From assembly GCF_018916875.1 (NCBI RefSeq), contig NZ_JAHLNO010000019.1, positions 124,001-188,000 of the forward strand: a stretch of DNA of 64,000 nt, written 5' to 3'. This DNA comes from Virgibacillus proomii (lineage in GTDB: Bacteria; Bacillota; Bacilli; Bacillales; Amphibacillaceae). Made by a program: the position numbers and the translations under genes. The notes under the pieces were generated by a model, which had not been told where the DNA came from, did not search any database, and saw only the letters and a program-made list of their open reading frames with translations. Position 1 is the first letter of the stretch; the number at the start of each line of letters is the position of its first letter. This document shows, in pieces, positions 44,025 to 53,024 of the stretch.

Positions 44025-44051
44025 TATATGTGAAATCGATTTCACATATAT
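44024..44051. promoter_or_regulatory. Operator 1 for ScrR, perfect 28-base palindrome
   Basis: Half-site ATATATGTGAAATC and its exact complement, centred on ATCGAT. It overlaps the last base of scrR and is followed by TTTTTT, so it may double as a terminator. Confidence 0.8.
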
Positions 44052-44061
44052 TTTTTATTGC

Positions 44062-44081
44062 TTGTGGTATCGATTCCACAA
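44062..44081. promoter_or_regulatory. Operator 2 for ScrR
   Basis: TTGTGGTATCGATTCCACAA, centred on ATCGAT with a single mismatched pair; a relative of operators 1 and 3. Confidence 0.8.
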
Positions 44082-44247
44082 AGAATAAAGCTTTGATAGT
44101 TTGGGATAGTATCTTAATGAAAAGATAATTTAATTCATGATGAGCGATGCTATTTCTCCCATAAGGATATATGTACCGAGAAGATAGCAACTGAAAAAAG
44201 TCCTAGGATATATCAAAACTTCCGCTATCACAATTTTATTTGTCTGA

Positions 44248-44265
44248 TGTGGAATCGATACCACA
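44248..44265. promoter_or_regulatory. Operator 3 for ScrR, just before scrA
   Basis: TGTGGAATCGATACCACA, two bases before the GGAAGGAG ribosome site of scrA. Spacing between operators 2 and 3 (186 bases) would permit DNA looping. Confidence 0.8.
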
Positions 44266-44282
44266 ATGGAAGGAGTGTAATA

Positions 44283-45677
44283 ATGTCAGAAAACAGGAAA
44301 ATAGCTCAAGAATTGATTGAAGCGATTGGCGGATTAGAGAATATAGCTTCTGTAGCTCATTGTGCGACAAGATTACGTTTGATCATTATTGATGAGAAAA
44401 AAATTGATAAAGAACGTGTAGAAAAGATTAATAAAGTAAAGGGAGCGTTCTTTCACTCGGGACAATTTCAAGTTATTTTTGGTACTGGTACAGTAAATCA
44501 AATCTATGAAGAAGTAGAGAAATTCGATGTAAACAGCATATCTAAACAAGAACAAGCAAAAGAAGCGGCGAAAAAGGGTAATAAATTCCAACGTGCTATC
44601 CGTACGTTTGGAGATGTTTTCGTTCCAATTATTCCAGTGCTTGTAGCTACTGGTTTGTTTATGGGGCTTCGTGGATTAATCATGCAGGAGGAGCTGTTGG
44701 CATTTTTCGGTTTGTCACCAGCTGATATTTCGGAAAACTTCATTTTAATTACGCAAATTCTAACGGATACAGCATTTATCTTTTTACCTGCATTGGTTGC
44801 TTGGTCTACGTTTCGTGTGTTTGGTGGCACACCGATCATTGGAATAGTTCTCGGCCTAATGCTAGTTAGCCCATCTTTACCAAATGCATGGGGAGTAGCA
44901 ACAGGTGCAGAACCATTGATGTTCTTTGGGTTTATTCCGGTTGTCGGCTATCAAGGATCTGTACTGCCGGCATTTATCGCTGGAATAATTGGTGCTAAAT
45001 TAGAACGGATAATTCGTAAACGAGTACCTGAGACACTTGACTTAATTCTTACCCCTTTCTTAACTTTGTTAATCATGATTGCTGCATCATTATTTGTGAT
45101 TGGACCTGTTTTTCATCTAATTGAAGGTTATATTTTGGATGGAACACTTTATATTTTGAGTTTTCCATTTGGTTTAGCTGGATTATTAATTGGTTTCTTT
45201 AATCAAATCATTGTAATCACTGGTGTTCACCATATTTTTAACTTATTAGAAATAAAGCTGCTTGAAAGTATTGGTAGTAATCCTTTTAACGCTATTGTTA
45301 CCTCTTCTGTTGCGGCTCAAGGTGGAGCTGCACTTGCAGTTGGGCTAAAAACAAAATCGAAAAAGCTAAAGGCACTAGCTTATCCTTCATCATTGTCAGC
45401 ATTTTTAGGCATTACAGAACCGGCAATCTTTGGGATTAATTTACGTTATGTAAAACCATTTGTAATGGGGTTAATTGGTGGTGGCGCTGGTGGATTCGTT
45501 GCTGCGTTAATAGGTTTAAAAGGGACGGGAATGGCTGTTACGGTGATTCCTGGTACGCTGCTATATTTAAATGGACAAGTTCTTCTATATCTATTCGTTA
45601 ATTTAATTGCGATTGGTGTTGCCTTTGTGCTTACATGGCTCTTTGGCTTTTCAGATAAACAACTGAAACAGGATTAA
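44283..45677 (+). CDS. scrA: Sucrose-specific PTS EIIBC
   Basis: 464 residues from ATG 44283 (GGAAGGAG eight bases upstream). EIIB domain at 1-85 with phospho-Cys in VAHCATRLRLI; EIIC domain from about 105 to the end with GDVFVPIIPVLVATGLFMGL, ITGVHHIFN and GITEPAIFGINLRY, typical of the sucrose/trehalose branch of the glucose superfamily. No EIIA domain is fused, so phosphate must come from an EIIA-Glc type protein encoded elsewhere. Imports sucrose as sucrose-6-phosphate for the hydrolase encoded next. Confidence 0.9.
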   Translation: MSENRKIAQELIEAIGGLENIASVAHCATRLRLIIIDEKKIDKERVEKINKVKGAFFHSGQFQVIFGTGTVNQIYEEVEKFDVNSISKQEQAKEAAKKGNKFQRAIRTFGDVFVPIIPVLVATGLFMGLRGLIMQEELLAFFGLSPADISENFILITQILTDTAFIFLPALVAWSTFRVFGGTPIIGIVLGLMLVSPSLPNAWGVATGAEPLMFFGFIPVVGYQGSVLPAFIAGIIGAKLERIIRKRVPETLDLILTPFLTLLIMIAASLFVIGPVFHLIEGYILDGTLYILSFPFGLAGLLIGFFNQIIVITGVHHIFNLLEIKLLESIGSNPFNAIVTSSVAAQGGAALAVGLKTKSKKLKALAYPSSLSAFLGITEPAIFGINLRYVKPFVMGLIGGGAGGFVAALIGLKGTGMAVTVIPGTLLYLNGQVLLYLFVNLIAIGVAFVLTWLFGFSDKQLKQD

Positions 45678-45731
45678 AAAATATAGACAATTGAAGGATC
45701 GGTTTATTATTTATGTTTAGGAGTTTTATAT

Positions 45732-47189
45732 ATGAATAGTAGGATAGAAAAAGAAATGGCATATAAACAAATAGAGGGGAATAAGCAAAAAGTAGCAAGT
45801 GACCCTTATCGACTGCATTATCATATTATGCCACCGGTAGGATTGTTAAATGATCCGAATGGGTTTGTGTTTTTTAAAGGCCAGTATCATATTTTTTATC
45901 AGTGGAATCCTTTTGCAACGAATCATGGTCCAAAATTTTGGGGGCATTCTATCTCTGAGGATCTCGTTCATTGGAAAGAAGCACCCATCGCACTTGTACC
46001 TGATAAGTGGTATGACAAAGATGGATGTTATTCCGGAAGCGCTATTGTTTTTCAGGATAAAATATATGTTTTTTATACAGGAAATGTCATCGATGATGAG
46101 GGAAATCGTAATTCTTATCAATGTATGGCTGTATCAATTGATGGGGTTCACTTTGAAAAAAAGGGTCCTGTCATTCATGTTCCTGATGGTTACACGGCGC
46201 ATTTCCGTGATCCAAAGGTGTTTTTTAACAACGGAAAATGGTTTATGGTGCTTGGAGCGCAAACAGAAGAAGAAACAGGCGAGGCTGTCCTATACACATC
46301 CTCTGATTTAAAAACATGGATTTTTAAAGGAACTTTAGTGGGTGCTGAGTCTAACGGGTTAGAAGATTTTGGTTATATGTGGGAGTGTCCGGATATTTTT
46401 CGCTTAGGTGATAAGGATATTTTACTAGTTTGTCCCCAAGGAATTCCTGCTAGAGGATTTCAATACCAAAATATCTTTCAATCTGGTTATTTTTCAGGTC
46501 AAATTGATTATGATAATGTATCTTTTCTCCATGACTCCTTTGTTGAGTTGGATAGAGGGTTTGATTTCTATGCACCACAAACGACAGTTGATACAAAAGG
46601 AAGAAGATTATTGTTTGGCTGGTTAGGAAACGCAGAAGTAGGTGAATCAAAACATCCTACTGTCAAATACAACTGGATACACGCTCTTACGATTCCTCGC
46701 TATTTAGAATGGAGAAATGGGAAGTTATGGCAACGTCCGGTTAAAGAACTTGAAAAATTATATGAAGATGAAACTTACTATGATAATGTAGTGATAGACA
46801 ATAAAAAACCTATTACGTTACCTTATGTTTATGGGAATGTGTTTGCAATAAAGCTAGAGATAAAGAATTGGCAAGCGAGCGAGTTAATCGTACAAATTGG
46901 AGAATCCAAGCTCATCTATGATCAAACATCCCAAGTGTTTACTTTTCAGAGAAAAAGTTTCACAGCTTCACATGCGATAGAGAGCAGGCATTGCGTTTTG
47001 AAAAGCTTAAAGGAGATGTTCATTTTTAAGGATACATCCTCTATGGAAATTTTTCTTAATGATGGTGAAGAAGTATTTTCCTCTCGAATTTTTGATGATT
47101 TGGAAGCGAAGGATGTTATTTTTAAAGCTGAAGGTAATGTTACGATTAATATAAAGAAATGGAATGTGAAAAAGATAACAAAATATTGA
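45732..47189 (+). CDS. scrB: Sucrose-6-phosphate hydrolase (GH32)
   Basis: 485 residues. GH32 landmarks in order: LLNDPNGFVFFKGQYHIFYQ with the nucleophile Asp (about residue 40), HFRDPKVF (transition-state Asp), and WECPDIF with the acid/base Glu. The C-terminal 150 residues form the usual beta-sandwich. No signal peptide, in line with cytoplasmic cleavage of sucrose-6-phosphate to glucose-6-phosphate and fructose. It is 54 bases behind scrA and before the fructokinase gene. TTTAGGAG lies upstream of the ATG. Confidence 0.92.
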   Translation: MNSRIEKEMAYKQIEGNKQKVASDPYRLHYHIMPPVGLLNDPNGFVFFKGQYHIFYQWNPFATNHGPKFWGHSISEDLVHWKEAPIALVPDKWYDKDGCYSGSAIVFQDKIYVFYTGNVIDDEGNRNSYQCMAVSIDGVHFEKKGPVIHVPDGYTAHFRDPKVFFNNGKWFMVLGAQTEEETGEAVLYTSSDLKTWIFKGTLVGAESNGLEDFGYMWECPDIFRLGDKDILLVCPQGIPARGFQYQNIFQSGYFSGQIDYDNVSFLHDSFVELDRGFDFYAPQTTVDTKGRRLLFGWLGNAEVGESKHPTVKYNWIHALTIPRYLEWRNGKLWQRPVKELEKLYEDETYYDNVVIDNKKPITLPYVYGNVFAIKLEIKNWQASELIVQIGESKLIYDQTSQVFTFQRKSFTASHAIESRHCVLKSLKEMFIFKDTSSMEIFLNDGEEVFSSRIFDDLEAKDVIFKAEGNVTINIKKWNVKKITKY

Positions 47190-47257
47190 AAACAAAAAAA
47201 TAAAGGAAGCAGTTAAGGAGATGGTTTCTTCTGCTTCCTGAAGGAGGTTTGTATGAT

Positions 47258-48109
47258 ATGTTAATTGGGGCAATTGAAGCAGGCGGTACGAAGTTTGTAT
47301 GTGCAGTTGGTGATAAAAACGGGAAGATAATCGATAAGATCAGCCTTCCAACAGTTGACCCAGATGATACATTAAAAGCAGTGAAAAACTATTTTGCCAA
47401 CTATGCAATTGAAGCGCTTGGTGTTGGTATGTTTGGGCCGGTTGATTTAGATAAAAAAAGTTCCGCATACGGTTCAGTTTTAAATACACCAAAAATAAGT
47501 TGGCGTAACTATCCGTTGCTTGATAAGCTTCAACATGATTTTTCAGTGCCCGTTTACTTGGACACAGATGTAAACACGGCTTGTCTTGGTGAGTACAACT
47601 ACGGTGCTGGTAAGCATGCGGATAGTTGTTTGTACATTACAGTAGGGACTGGAATTGGTGCAGGATTTGTCTTACGTGGAGAAGTATTTCAAGGAAAGAA
47701 TCATCCGGAAATGGGTCATATTTTACTTCGAAAACATCAGGATGATTCCTTTACAGGTAGTTGTCCAAGTCATGGTTCGTGCTTAGAAGGCCTTGCTTCC
47801 GGTACGGCGATTGAGAAGCGTTACGGCATAAAGGCAAATTTGCTGGTAGATAAAGAGCAAGTTTGGGAAATCGAAGCTTACTATTTAGCACAAGCAATGA
47901 TGAATTACTATCTTATTTTGTCCCCAGAAAAAATTATCATTGGTGGGGGAGTAATGAAGCAGGTAAAGCTTTATTCGATGATTCGCAAGTATTTTTTGGA
48001 TTTGCTGAATGGTTATTTAGAAGTGAAACAGGTGGATGATCTAATCGTTGCTCCAATGTTGAATGATGAGCAAGGTGTAAAAGGGGCTATTGCATTAACG
48101 CTAAAGTAA
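47258..48109 (+). CDS. scrK: Fructokinase (ROK family)
   Basis: 283 residues from ATG 47258 (AAGGAGG upstream; TTG 47249 would be too close). ROK motifs: GAIEAGGTKFVCAVGD phosphate loop, YITVGTGIGAGFV, and the zinc/ROK signature region HPEMGHILL with GSCPSHGSCLEGLASG. Phosphorylates the fructose released by the hydrolase. Last gene of the sucrose operon. No terminator of strong quality is seen directly after it. Confidence 0.9.
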   Translation: MLIGAIEAGGTKFVCAVGDKNGKIIDKISLPTVDPDDTLKAVKNYFANYAIEALGVGMFGPVDLDKKSSAYGSVLNTPKISWRNYPLLDKLQHDFSVPVYLDTDVNTACLGEYNYGAGKHADSCLYITVGTGIGAGFVLRGEVFQGKNHPEMGHILLRKHQDDSFTGSCPSHGSCLEGLASGTAIEKRYGIKANLLVDKEQVWEIEAYYLAQAMMNYYLILSPEKIIIGGGVMKQVKLYSMIRKYFLDLLNGYLEVKQVDDLIVAPMLNDEQGVKGAIALTLK

Positions 48110-48455
48110 TATGGAGAGTATTTGGGTAGATTGAATAGTTTTTTAACACGCAGCCAGTTCGTTAAACTCAAAGTTAAAATTATGTTTTCAATATATATAG
48201 GTGAAATGTTACCATATAATAAAATTCGTTGTCAGTGAAAAACGTTTTACAACATATGAAATACAAAGTACTGGATATGATTGTATACTAGTTTATTAGT
48301 TCACAAACTCACACCATGTTGTTCGCTGCTTAAACGAAAACGTTCCGTCGCACCTTGAATCCTCTTTTAAACATATAAATTAATGAAACTATGAATCCCT
48401 TAACTAAAACATATAAAGTTTTGTGGATGTAACAAGGATATAAATAGACATTTTG

Positions 48456-48492
48456 TGAAAACGTTGACAAACTATAAACGGTATGCTAGATT
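48456..48492 (+). promoter_or_regulatory. cre box overlapping a SigA promoter
   Basis: TGAAAACGTTGACA (48456-48469) fits the cre consensus fully. Its second half is the -35 TTGACA; TAGATT (48487-48492) follows after 17 bases. It drives the orphan antiterminator leader. Confidence 0.75.
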
Positions 48493-48520
48493 ATTATTGT
48501 AAAATAAAATATCCTATATA

Positions 48521-48606
48521 GGAATGTAACCTTTAAAGGGCATAACCTGAGTTGTTTAAAAACGCTATACGTGCGTTTTTTAGGCAGTTCGGGTTTTTTG
48601 TTTTTT
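48521..48606 (+). promoter_or_regulatory. BglG/SacT-type RAT antiterminator site and terminator (orphan leader)
   Basis: GGAATGTAACCTTTAAAGGG then CATAACC (48521-48547) has the pattern of ribonucleic antiterminator sites bound by LicT/SacY/GlcT proteins. It overlaps a terminator with arms AACCTGA / TTCGGGTT, an inner AAAAACGC / GCGTTTTT hairpin and a long T tract. No sugar gene follows; the next coding sequence is a PucR gene 515 bases away, beyond a family A repeat. Confidence 0.75.
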
Positions 48607-48710
48607 CATGCATGGATAGAAAAAGGCAGATTAAAAAGGGGATAAGGAATTTATTCACGCTATTTTTAGAATCATTCAAACAAAGTAAGAAAACCTAAGT
48701 CAAGTCTTCG

Positions 48711-48877
48711 TTTATCCCGCATGTAAGGTTCCGTAAGACTCCCACTTCAAGACCTGAGTTGATAGTGGGTGAAAACGGCACCTAAATGCCCGATTCGTTC
48801 AAGGGCCTTTAGGTCATACCCTTGCGGTACTAACATTCCGTGTAAAAAGCGTTCTACGGAATGAAGTTTCACTTTAT
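48711..48877 (+). repeat. Dispersed repeat family A, copy with compensatory hairpin changes
   Basis: TTTATCCCGCATGTAAGGTT to GAAGTTTCACTTTAT. The last hairpin reads ATTCCGT / ACGGAAT instead of ATTCAGT / ACTGAAT, so paired bases changed together. Sequence 48878-49120 has no gene. Confidence 0.85.
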
Positions 48878-49120
48878 CTACGTTATAGAAAAATAGAGCT
48901 TCAGTATAATTCACTGATAAGTGGTGTTAGTATAGACTTCAACAACTCCGATTCCATATGACCAATGCCTCTGAAAAGGCATAGCTTTTTCCGTTGCTAA
49001 AAATTTCAAATTTTGCATAACAGGTTTCATTTACAGGCAAATTACACTATCATAATAAGTATACAAACTATGGAAAACTAATATTTCAACTAAGAATTTG
49101 TTTAGAATGGGAGAATTCTT

Positions 49121-50713
49121 ATGAAAATACAGGATGCATTGTTGGTTGGTGGGTTAGCAAAAGGAAAAGTTATCGCTGGTGAAAAAGGTATATCTCGTGA
49201 TATCACAGCTATTGAAGTGATGGAAGTACCTGAGGTAAAAAGTTGGGTAACGTCTGGGGTTTTGGTTGTTACAACCTTTTATTCGATTAAGGATTTGCCA
49301 AACAGGCAAGTTGAGATTGTCCAAGCTTTAATTTACCAAAAAGCTGCTGGAATCGTCGTCAAACTAGGACGCTTTATTACTTCTATCCCAATTGAAATCA
49401 TTCATTTAGCAGATCAGCATAATTTTCCAATTATAACCATTCCAAAGGATGTCACTTATATTAGTGTTTTAACACCCCTATATGAACAACTATATTTGGA
49501 AAAACAGCAAAAAACGGTAGAATTGCAGCACCCATTGTATGAAATTGAACAAACCAATTTTTCCTCTTTACCAGAAGCATTGAATCAAATAGCTGAAATT
49601 GTTAAATCCCCTGTATATATTGAAGATTTAGACGGTCGTTTGTTATATGCAGCTGCTCTATTTCATGCGGATGGCTGGCGGAGATCCACTTCACTGTTTT
49701 CAAAGCCCTACTATTCTGATTATATCAAAGAAGTTACTGGATGGGAGAATGACGTCTTAACGAATAAATATGCAGTATTCTATAAAACAGGGTTGCGCAG
49801 AAAGATTCTTCTTCCTCTCATATGGAAAAATAGTTTGTTTGCTATTTTGCATATTTCCTATACTGACAAAGAATTGTTTCAAGATGTTTCACCAAATCAT
49901 TTAAACAATGTGGCGAATAAATTAAGTCAGCTCTTTATCAGTGACCAACTATATTTACAAAAAAATCGACAGGATGATTTAGAGGCAATTGAACAATTTT
50001 TATTGCACCTGGACGATATCAATGCAACGAAAACTGCAATAATTGTTAACTTTTATGGGAATTGGTTGAAACTAACGAACTATCCAAAGCATCAAGTTAT
50101 TGATTACTCAAGCTTAATTAGAAAAGAACTCTATGGGCTCGTCAATCAGTTAACAACTTGTGAAAACTTTATTTTTGAGAAGTATAATAAATTTTATTTG
50201 TTCTTGTATTGTAAAGAAGAAACATATGGTCAAATTATAACTCAATGGAATGAAATTATTGAACGATTTAATGGAGAAGACAGCTGGAATTTTACTCGCG
50301 TTGCCATTAGCCCATCGATTAAAACACCAACCAGCTTTGAGGAGCACGTGCATACAGTAACTAAAACAATGGAGATCGGTTTAAAAATAAAGCCGGAACA
50401 TACGATTTATACACATGATAAACTAGGTATTTATGAAATTCTTCTCCAATTAACTTCTGATCTGTTTGCTCGAAGATATACACAAAATGTTTTATTTCCA
50501 TTACTTCAAGAAGATAATGATTTGGTGGAAACATTACAAATGTATTTAAATGAAAATGGTAATGTGTCAAAGGCTTCAGAAAAATTATTTATTCATCGCC
50601 GTACACTAAATTATCGAATACAAAAAATCGAGCAGTTATTAAATATGGACTTAAATGATGCCGACAATCGTTTTATTTTAAAATTTTGTCTAATGATTAA
50701 AGATCTGATATGA
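49121..50713 (+). CDS. PucR-family transcriptional regulator
   Basis: 530 residues. N-terminal PucR domain (about 1-125: ISRDITAIEVMEVPEVKSWV, GIVVKLGRFITSIP, ADQHNFPIITIP), a GGDEF-like middle, and the C-terminal PucR/CdaR helix-turn-helix (YLNENGNVSKASEKLFIHRR, TLNYRIQKIEQLL). B. subtilis PucR controls purine catabolism; relatives control other nitrogen catabolic genes. It heads, in the same direction, the DUF917/hydantoinase/permease/racemase cluster and is the natural candidate for its regulator. GGGAGAATTCTT lies before the ATG. Confidence 0.9.
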   Translation: MKIQDALLVGGLAKGKVIAGEKGISRDITAIEVMEVPEVKSWVTSGVLVVTTFYSIKDLPNRQVEIVQALIYQKAAGIVVKLGRFITSIPIEIIHLADQHNFPIITIPKDVTYISVLTPLYEQLYLEKQQKTVELQHPLYEIEQTNFSSLPEALNQIAEIVKSPVYIEDLDGRLLYAAALFHADGWRRSTSLFSKPYYSDYIKEVTGWENDVLTNKYAVFYKTGLRRKILLPLIWKNSLFAILHISYTDKELFQDVSPNHLNNVANKLSQLFISDQLYLQKNRQDDLEAIEQFLLHLDDINATKTAIIVNFYGNWLKLTNYPKHQVIDYSSLIRKELYGLVNQLTTCENFIFEKYNKFYLFLYCKEETYGQIITQWNEIIERFNGEDSWNFTRVAISPSIKTPTSFEEHVHTVTKTMEIGLKIKPEHTIYTHDKLGIYEILLQLTSDLFARRYTQNVLFPLLQEDNDLVETLQMYLNENGNVSKASEKLFIHRRTLNYRIQKIEQLLNMDLNDADNRFILKFCLMIKDLI

Positions 50714-50763
50714 TCAATTTTCATTTTAGAGACCTGTAGGTATACTTACACGGCAGATATCTT

Positions 50764-50917
50764 GTATCCGTTTAACTTAAGCGCTCGGCAGCCTAGCAAA
50801 CTTCGCTCTCTTACGATAAGTCAACATCGTCTCGGATCTAAAGGAAGGCCGACTAAAAGCGGGCCTGTCGCTTAGACGTCGGCATACCCCTGTTTTAGAG
50901 GCATGTTTTCCTTATCC
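50764..50917 (+). repeat. Dispersed repeat family B, copy 4
   Basis: GTTTAACTTAAGCGCTCGGC, CAAACTTCGCTCTCTTACG, AAGGAAGGCCGACTAAAAGC, GTCGGCATACCCCTG. Followed by a family A-like core (CCAGAATTTAAGGAGCCGTA). Confidence 0.85.
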
Positions 50918-51007
50918 AGAATTTAAGGAGCCGTATTTCTCTTATTTGAAAAATCTGTTTGCCATCTTTATGAAAGAAATGGCTCCTAAATCCCAATCGT
51001 TTGGGCG

Positions 51008-51330
51008 ACAGGACAAGAAAAAACCACGACAGACAGCGACGCATCGCACGCAGAAAAAGTGCTTTCCTTTTTCAAGGACAAGGAAAGCTACGACAGCGAT
51101 ACTTCGCACGCAGAAAAGTGCTTTCCTTTTCAAGGACAAGGAAAGCTACGACAGCGATACTTCGCACGCAGAAAAGTGCTTTCCTTTTCAAGGACTAGAG
51201 AGACTGCTTGAATAGGCATCGCAAGCAGAAAAAAAGCGTTTTTCTTTTTTAAAAACAAGGAAAGCTACGACAGCGAGCAAATTATATGCAGAAAAAGCAA
51301 ACACTTTTCTTTTTTAAAGAACATTCGAGT
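51008..51330 (+). repeat. Tandem array of about five 58-base units
   Basis: Unit AGGACAAGGAAAGCTACGAC then AGCGATACTTCGCACGCAGA and AAAGTGCTTTCCTTTTCA; starts at 51075, 51133 and 51191 are exactly 58 apart, with more divergent units on both sides. Units are contiguous, without spacers, so this is not a CRISPR. Confidence 0.8.
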
Positions 51331-51383
51331 TTAGCGTTTGTTCCTCTTCAAGGAGAAAAACACTCCTTAAATGAATTTTTACT

Positions 51384-51590
51384 TTATCCCGTATGTAAGA
51401 TGCCGTAAAATTACTACTTCAAGATTATAGGGAATACGAAAGAAGTTTAAATTGGAGATTATGGCTCCTAAATGCCCGATTTATTCCTTGGGAAAGGCGT
51501 TCCACAGAATGAAGTTTCACTTTATCCAGTCAGAAGATTTCCAGTTTGTACATCGCTAACCGAGCGCTTCTAGCTTTTGTTTTACTTATC
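51384..51590 (+). repeat. Family A copy with tail C
   Basis: TTATCCCGTATGTAAGATGC to GAAGTTTCACTTTAT (51525), then tail C (GTCAGAAGATTTCCAG, CATCGCTAACCGAGCGCTTC). Confidence 0.75.
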
Positions 51591-51709
51591 AGCAGGATAT
51601 AGGGGAAATTCCCACTGAACCGTTTATTGTTTGGAAAAAATATTGCTTTTTTACACAGTTTAAATAGTAACAAAAAACAAATACTCAGGAAATTTTATAG
51701 ATCTTGCCT

Positions 51710-51725
51710 TTTTGCCATGGCAAAA
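51710..51725. promoter_or_regulatory. 16-base perfect palindrome upstream of the DUF917 operon
   Basis: TTTTGCCATGGCAAAA, about 215 bases before the start codon; operator candidate. Not found upstream of the second operon. Confidence 0.45.
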
Positions 51726-51749
51726 GTGAGAAAACTTAACCCGAATTTA

Positions 51750-51806
51750 TTTCCCTCTTATTCCATTCCTGAGAATTGTTAAAAAATTTATAATTATAAA
51801 AAGGGA
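51750..51806 (+). promoter_or_regulatory. Regulatory block shared with 58347 (copy 1)
   Basis: TTTCCCTCTTATTCCATTCC, GAGAATTGTTAAAAAATTTA, TAATTATAAAAAGGG. Almost the same block precedes the racemase gene. It probably contains an activator site plus promoter for both operons. A hairpin AAGTCCG / CGGACTT lies just downstream (51837-51887). Confidence 0.65.
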
Positions 51807-51940
51807 TGGATAGATATTACGATTTTTTAAAAAGAAAAGTCCGTGAATATTTTATTTATTCATCATATATAAAGACCACCCGGACTTAATATTAATATTC
51901 GAAATAATTAAAATAAAAACTTTATTAAGGAGACTTTGTA

Positions 51941-53023
51941 ATGCGTTATTTGGATGAAAATGCAATAAAGAATATTGCGGTTGGAGCTGCGGTACTTGGT
52001 ACTGGAGGCGGGGGTGATCCTTATATTGGAGAATTAATGGCAATACAAGCTATTAAAGAGCATGGTCCTGTAAAAATGCTTGAGGTTGATGAAGTACCAG
52101 ACGATGCTCTTGTTGTACCGATTGGCATGATGGGAGCTCCGACTGTATTATTTGAAAAAGCACCTGGAGAAAATGAAGCGAAAAATGCATTTCAACTTAT
52201 GGAAGAACACTTAGGAAGAGAGATCTTTGCAACGATGCCGATTGAAATTGGTGGAGTAAATTCATTGCTTCCGGTAGCAATTGCTGCTCGCCTTGGTCTG
52301 CCAATTATCAATGTTGATGGTATGGGAAGAGCTTTTCCAGAGCTACAAATGGTTACATTCTATCTAGATGGTATTTCAAATAGTCCTTTAGTCATCGCTG
52401 ACGAACGAGGTAATACTTCCATTCTTCATACTATTGATAATCATTGGTCAGAACGAATTGCTCGTAACATAACGGTTCAAATGGGGGGGTCTTCTACAGT
52501 TGCTCAATACTCCATGTCTGGAAAGCAAGTGAAGGATAGTGGTGTAGCTAAAAGTTTAACGTTTGCTGAAGGGATTGGAAAAATTATTAGAAAATCAAAA
52601 CAAAATCCGATTCAGGAAGTATTATCTTTTACAAGTGGCTATTCTTTATTTGAAGGAAAGGTAATAGACATAGACCGGAAAACATCGACAGGTTTTGCCA
52701 GAGGAATTGCAACAATAGAAGGAATGAATGAAGATAAGGGAAAAACATTATCCCTACACTTTCAAAATGAATTTTTACTCGCTACAGAAAATGGCAAGCC
52801 TGTTTGCATTACTCCTGATTTAATTTGTCTGCTTGATAATGAAACTGGACAGCCATTTACGACAGAAGGGCTAAGATATGGAGTGAGATGTACAGTAATC
52901 GGCATTGCCTGTCACGAAAAATGGAGAACAGAAAAGGGGATCGAAACGGTTGGTCCAAGATATTTCGGCTATGATTTAGAATATATACCAATTGAAATAA
53001 TAACCAGCGAGGGGGTGATGTAA
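51941..53023 (+). CDS. DUF917 family protein (1)
   Basis: 360 residues, standard length. Landmarks: VGAAVLGTGGGGDPYIGE near the start, EIGGVNSLLPVAIAARLGLP, NVDGMGRAFPELQM and, in the C-terminal half, TPDLICLLD. DUF917 proteins are almost always coded next to hydantoinase/oxoprolinase-type ATPases, as here (one base apart), and are thought to form part of that enzyme. AAGGAGACTTTGTA precedes the ATG. Probable role: cyclic amide or hydantoin breakdown. Confidence 0.88.
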   Translation: MRYLDENAIKNIAVGAAVLGTGGGGDPYIGELMAIQAIKEHGPVKMLEVDEVPDDALVVPIGMMGAPTVLFEKAPGENEAKNAFQLMEEHLGREIFATMPIEIGGVNSLLPVAIAARLGLPIINVDGMGRAFPELQMVTFYLDGISNSPLVIADERGNTSILHTIDNHWSERIARNITVQMGGSSTVAQYSMSGKQVKDSGVAKSLTFAEGIGKIIRKSKQNPIQEVLSFTSGYSLFEGKVIDIDRKTSTGFARGIATIEGMNEDKGKTLSLHFQNEFLLATENGKPVCITPDLICLLDNETGQPFTTEGLRYGVRCTVIGIACHEKWRTEKGIETVGPRYFGYDLEYIPIEIITSEGVM

Positions 53024-53024
53024 A

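Noticed and set aside
51008-51330. Regular direct repeats suggestive of a CRISPR array
   Set aside because: Units are contiguous 58-base copies without unique spacers, and no cas-like gene is near.
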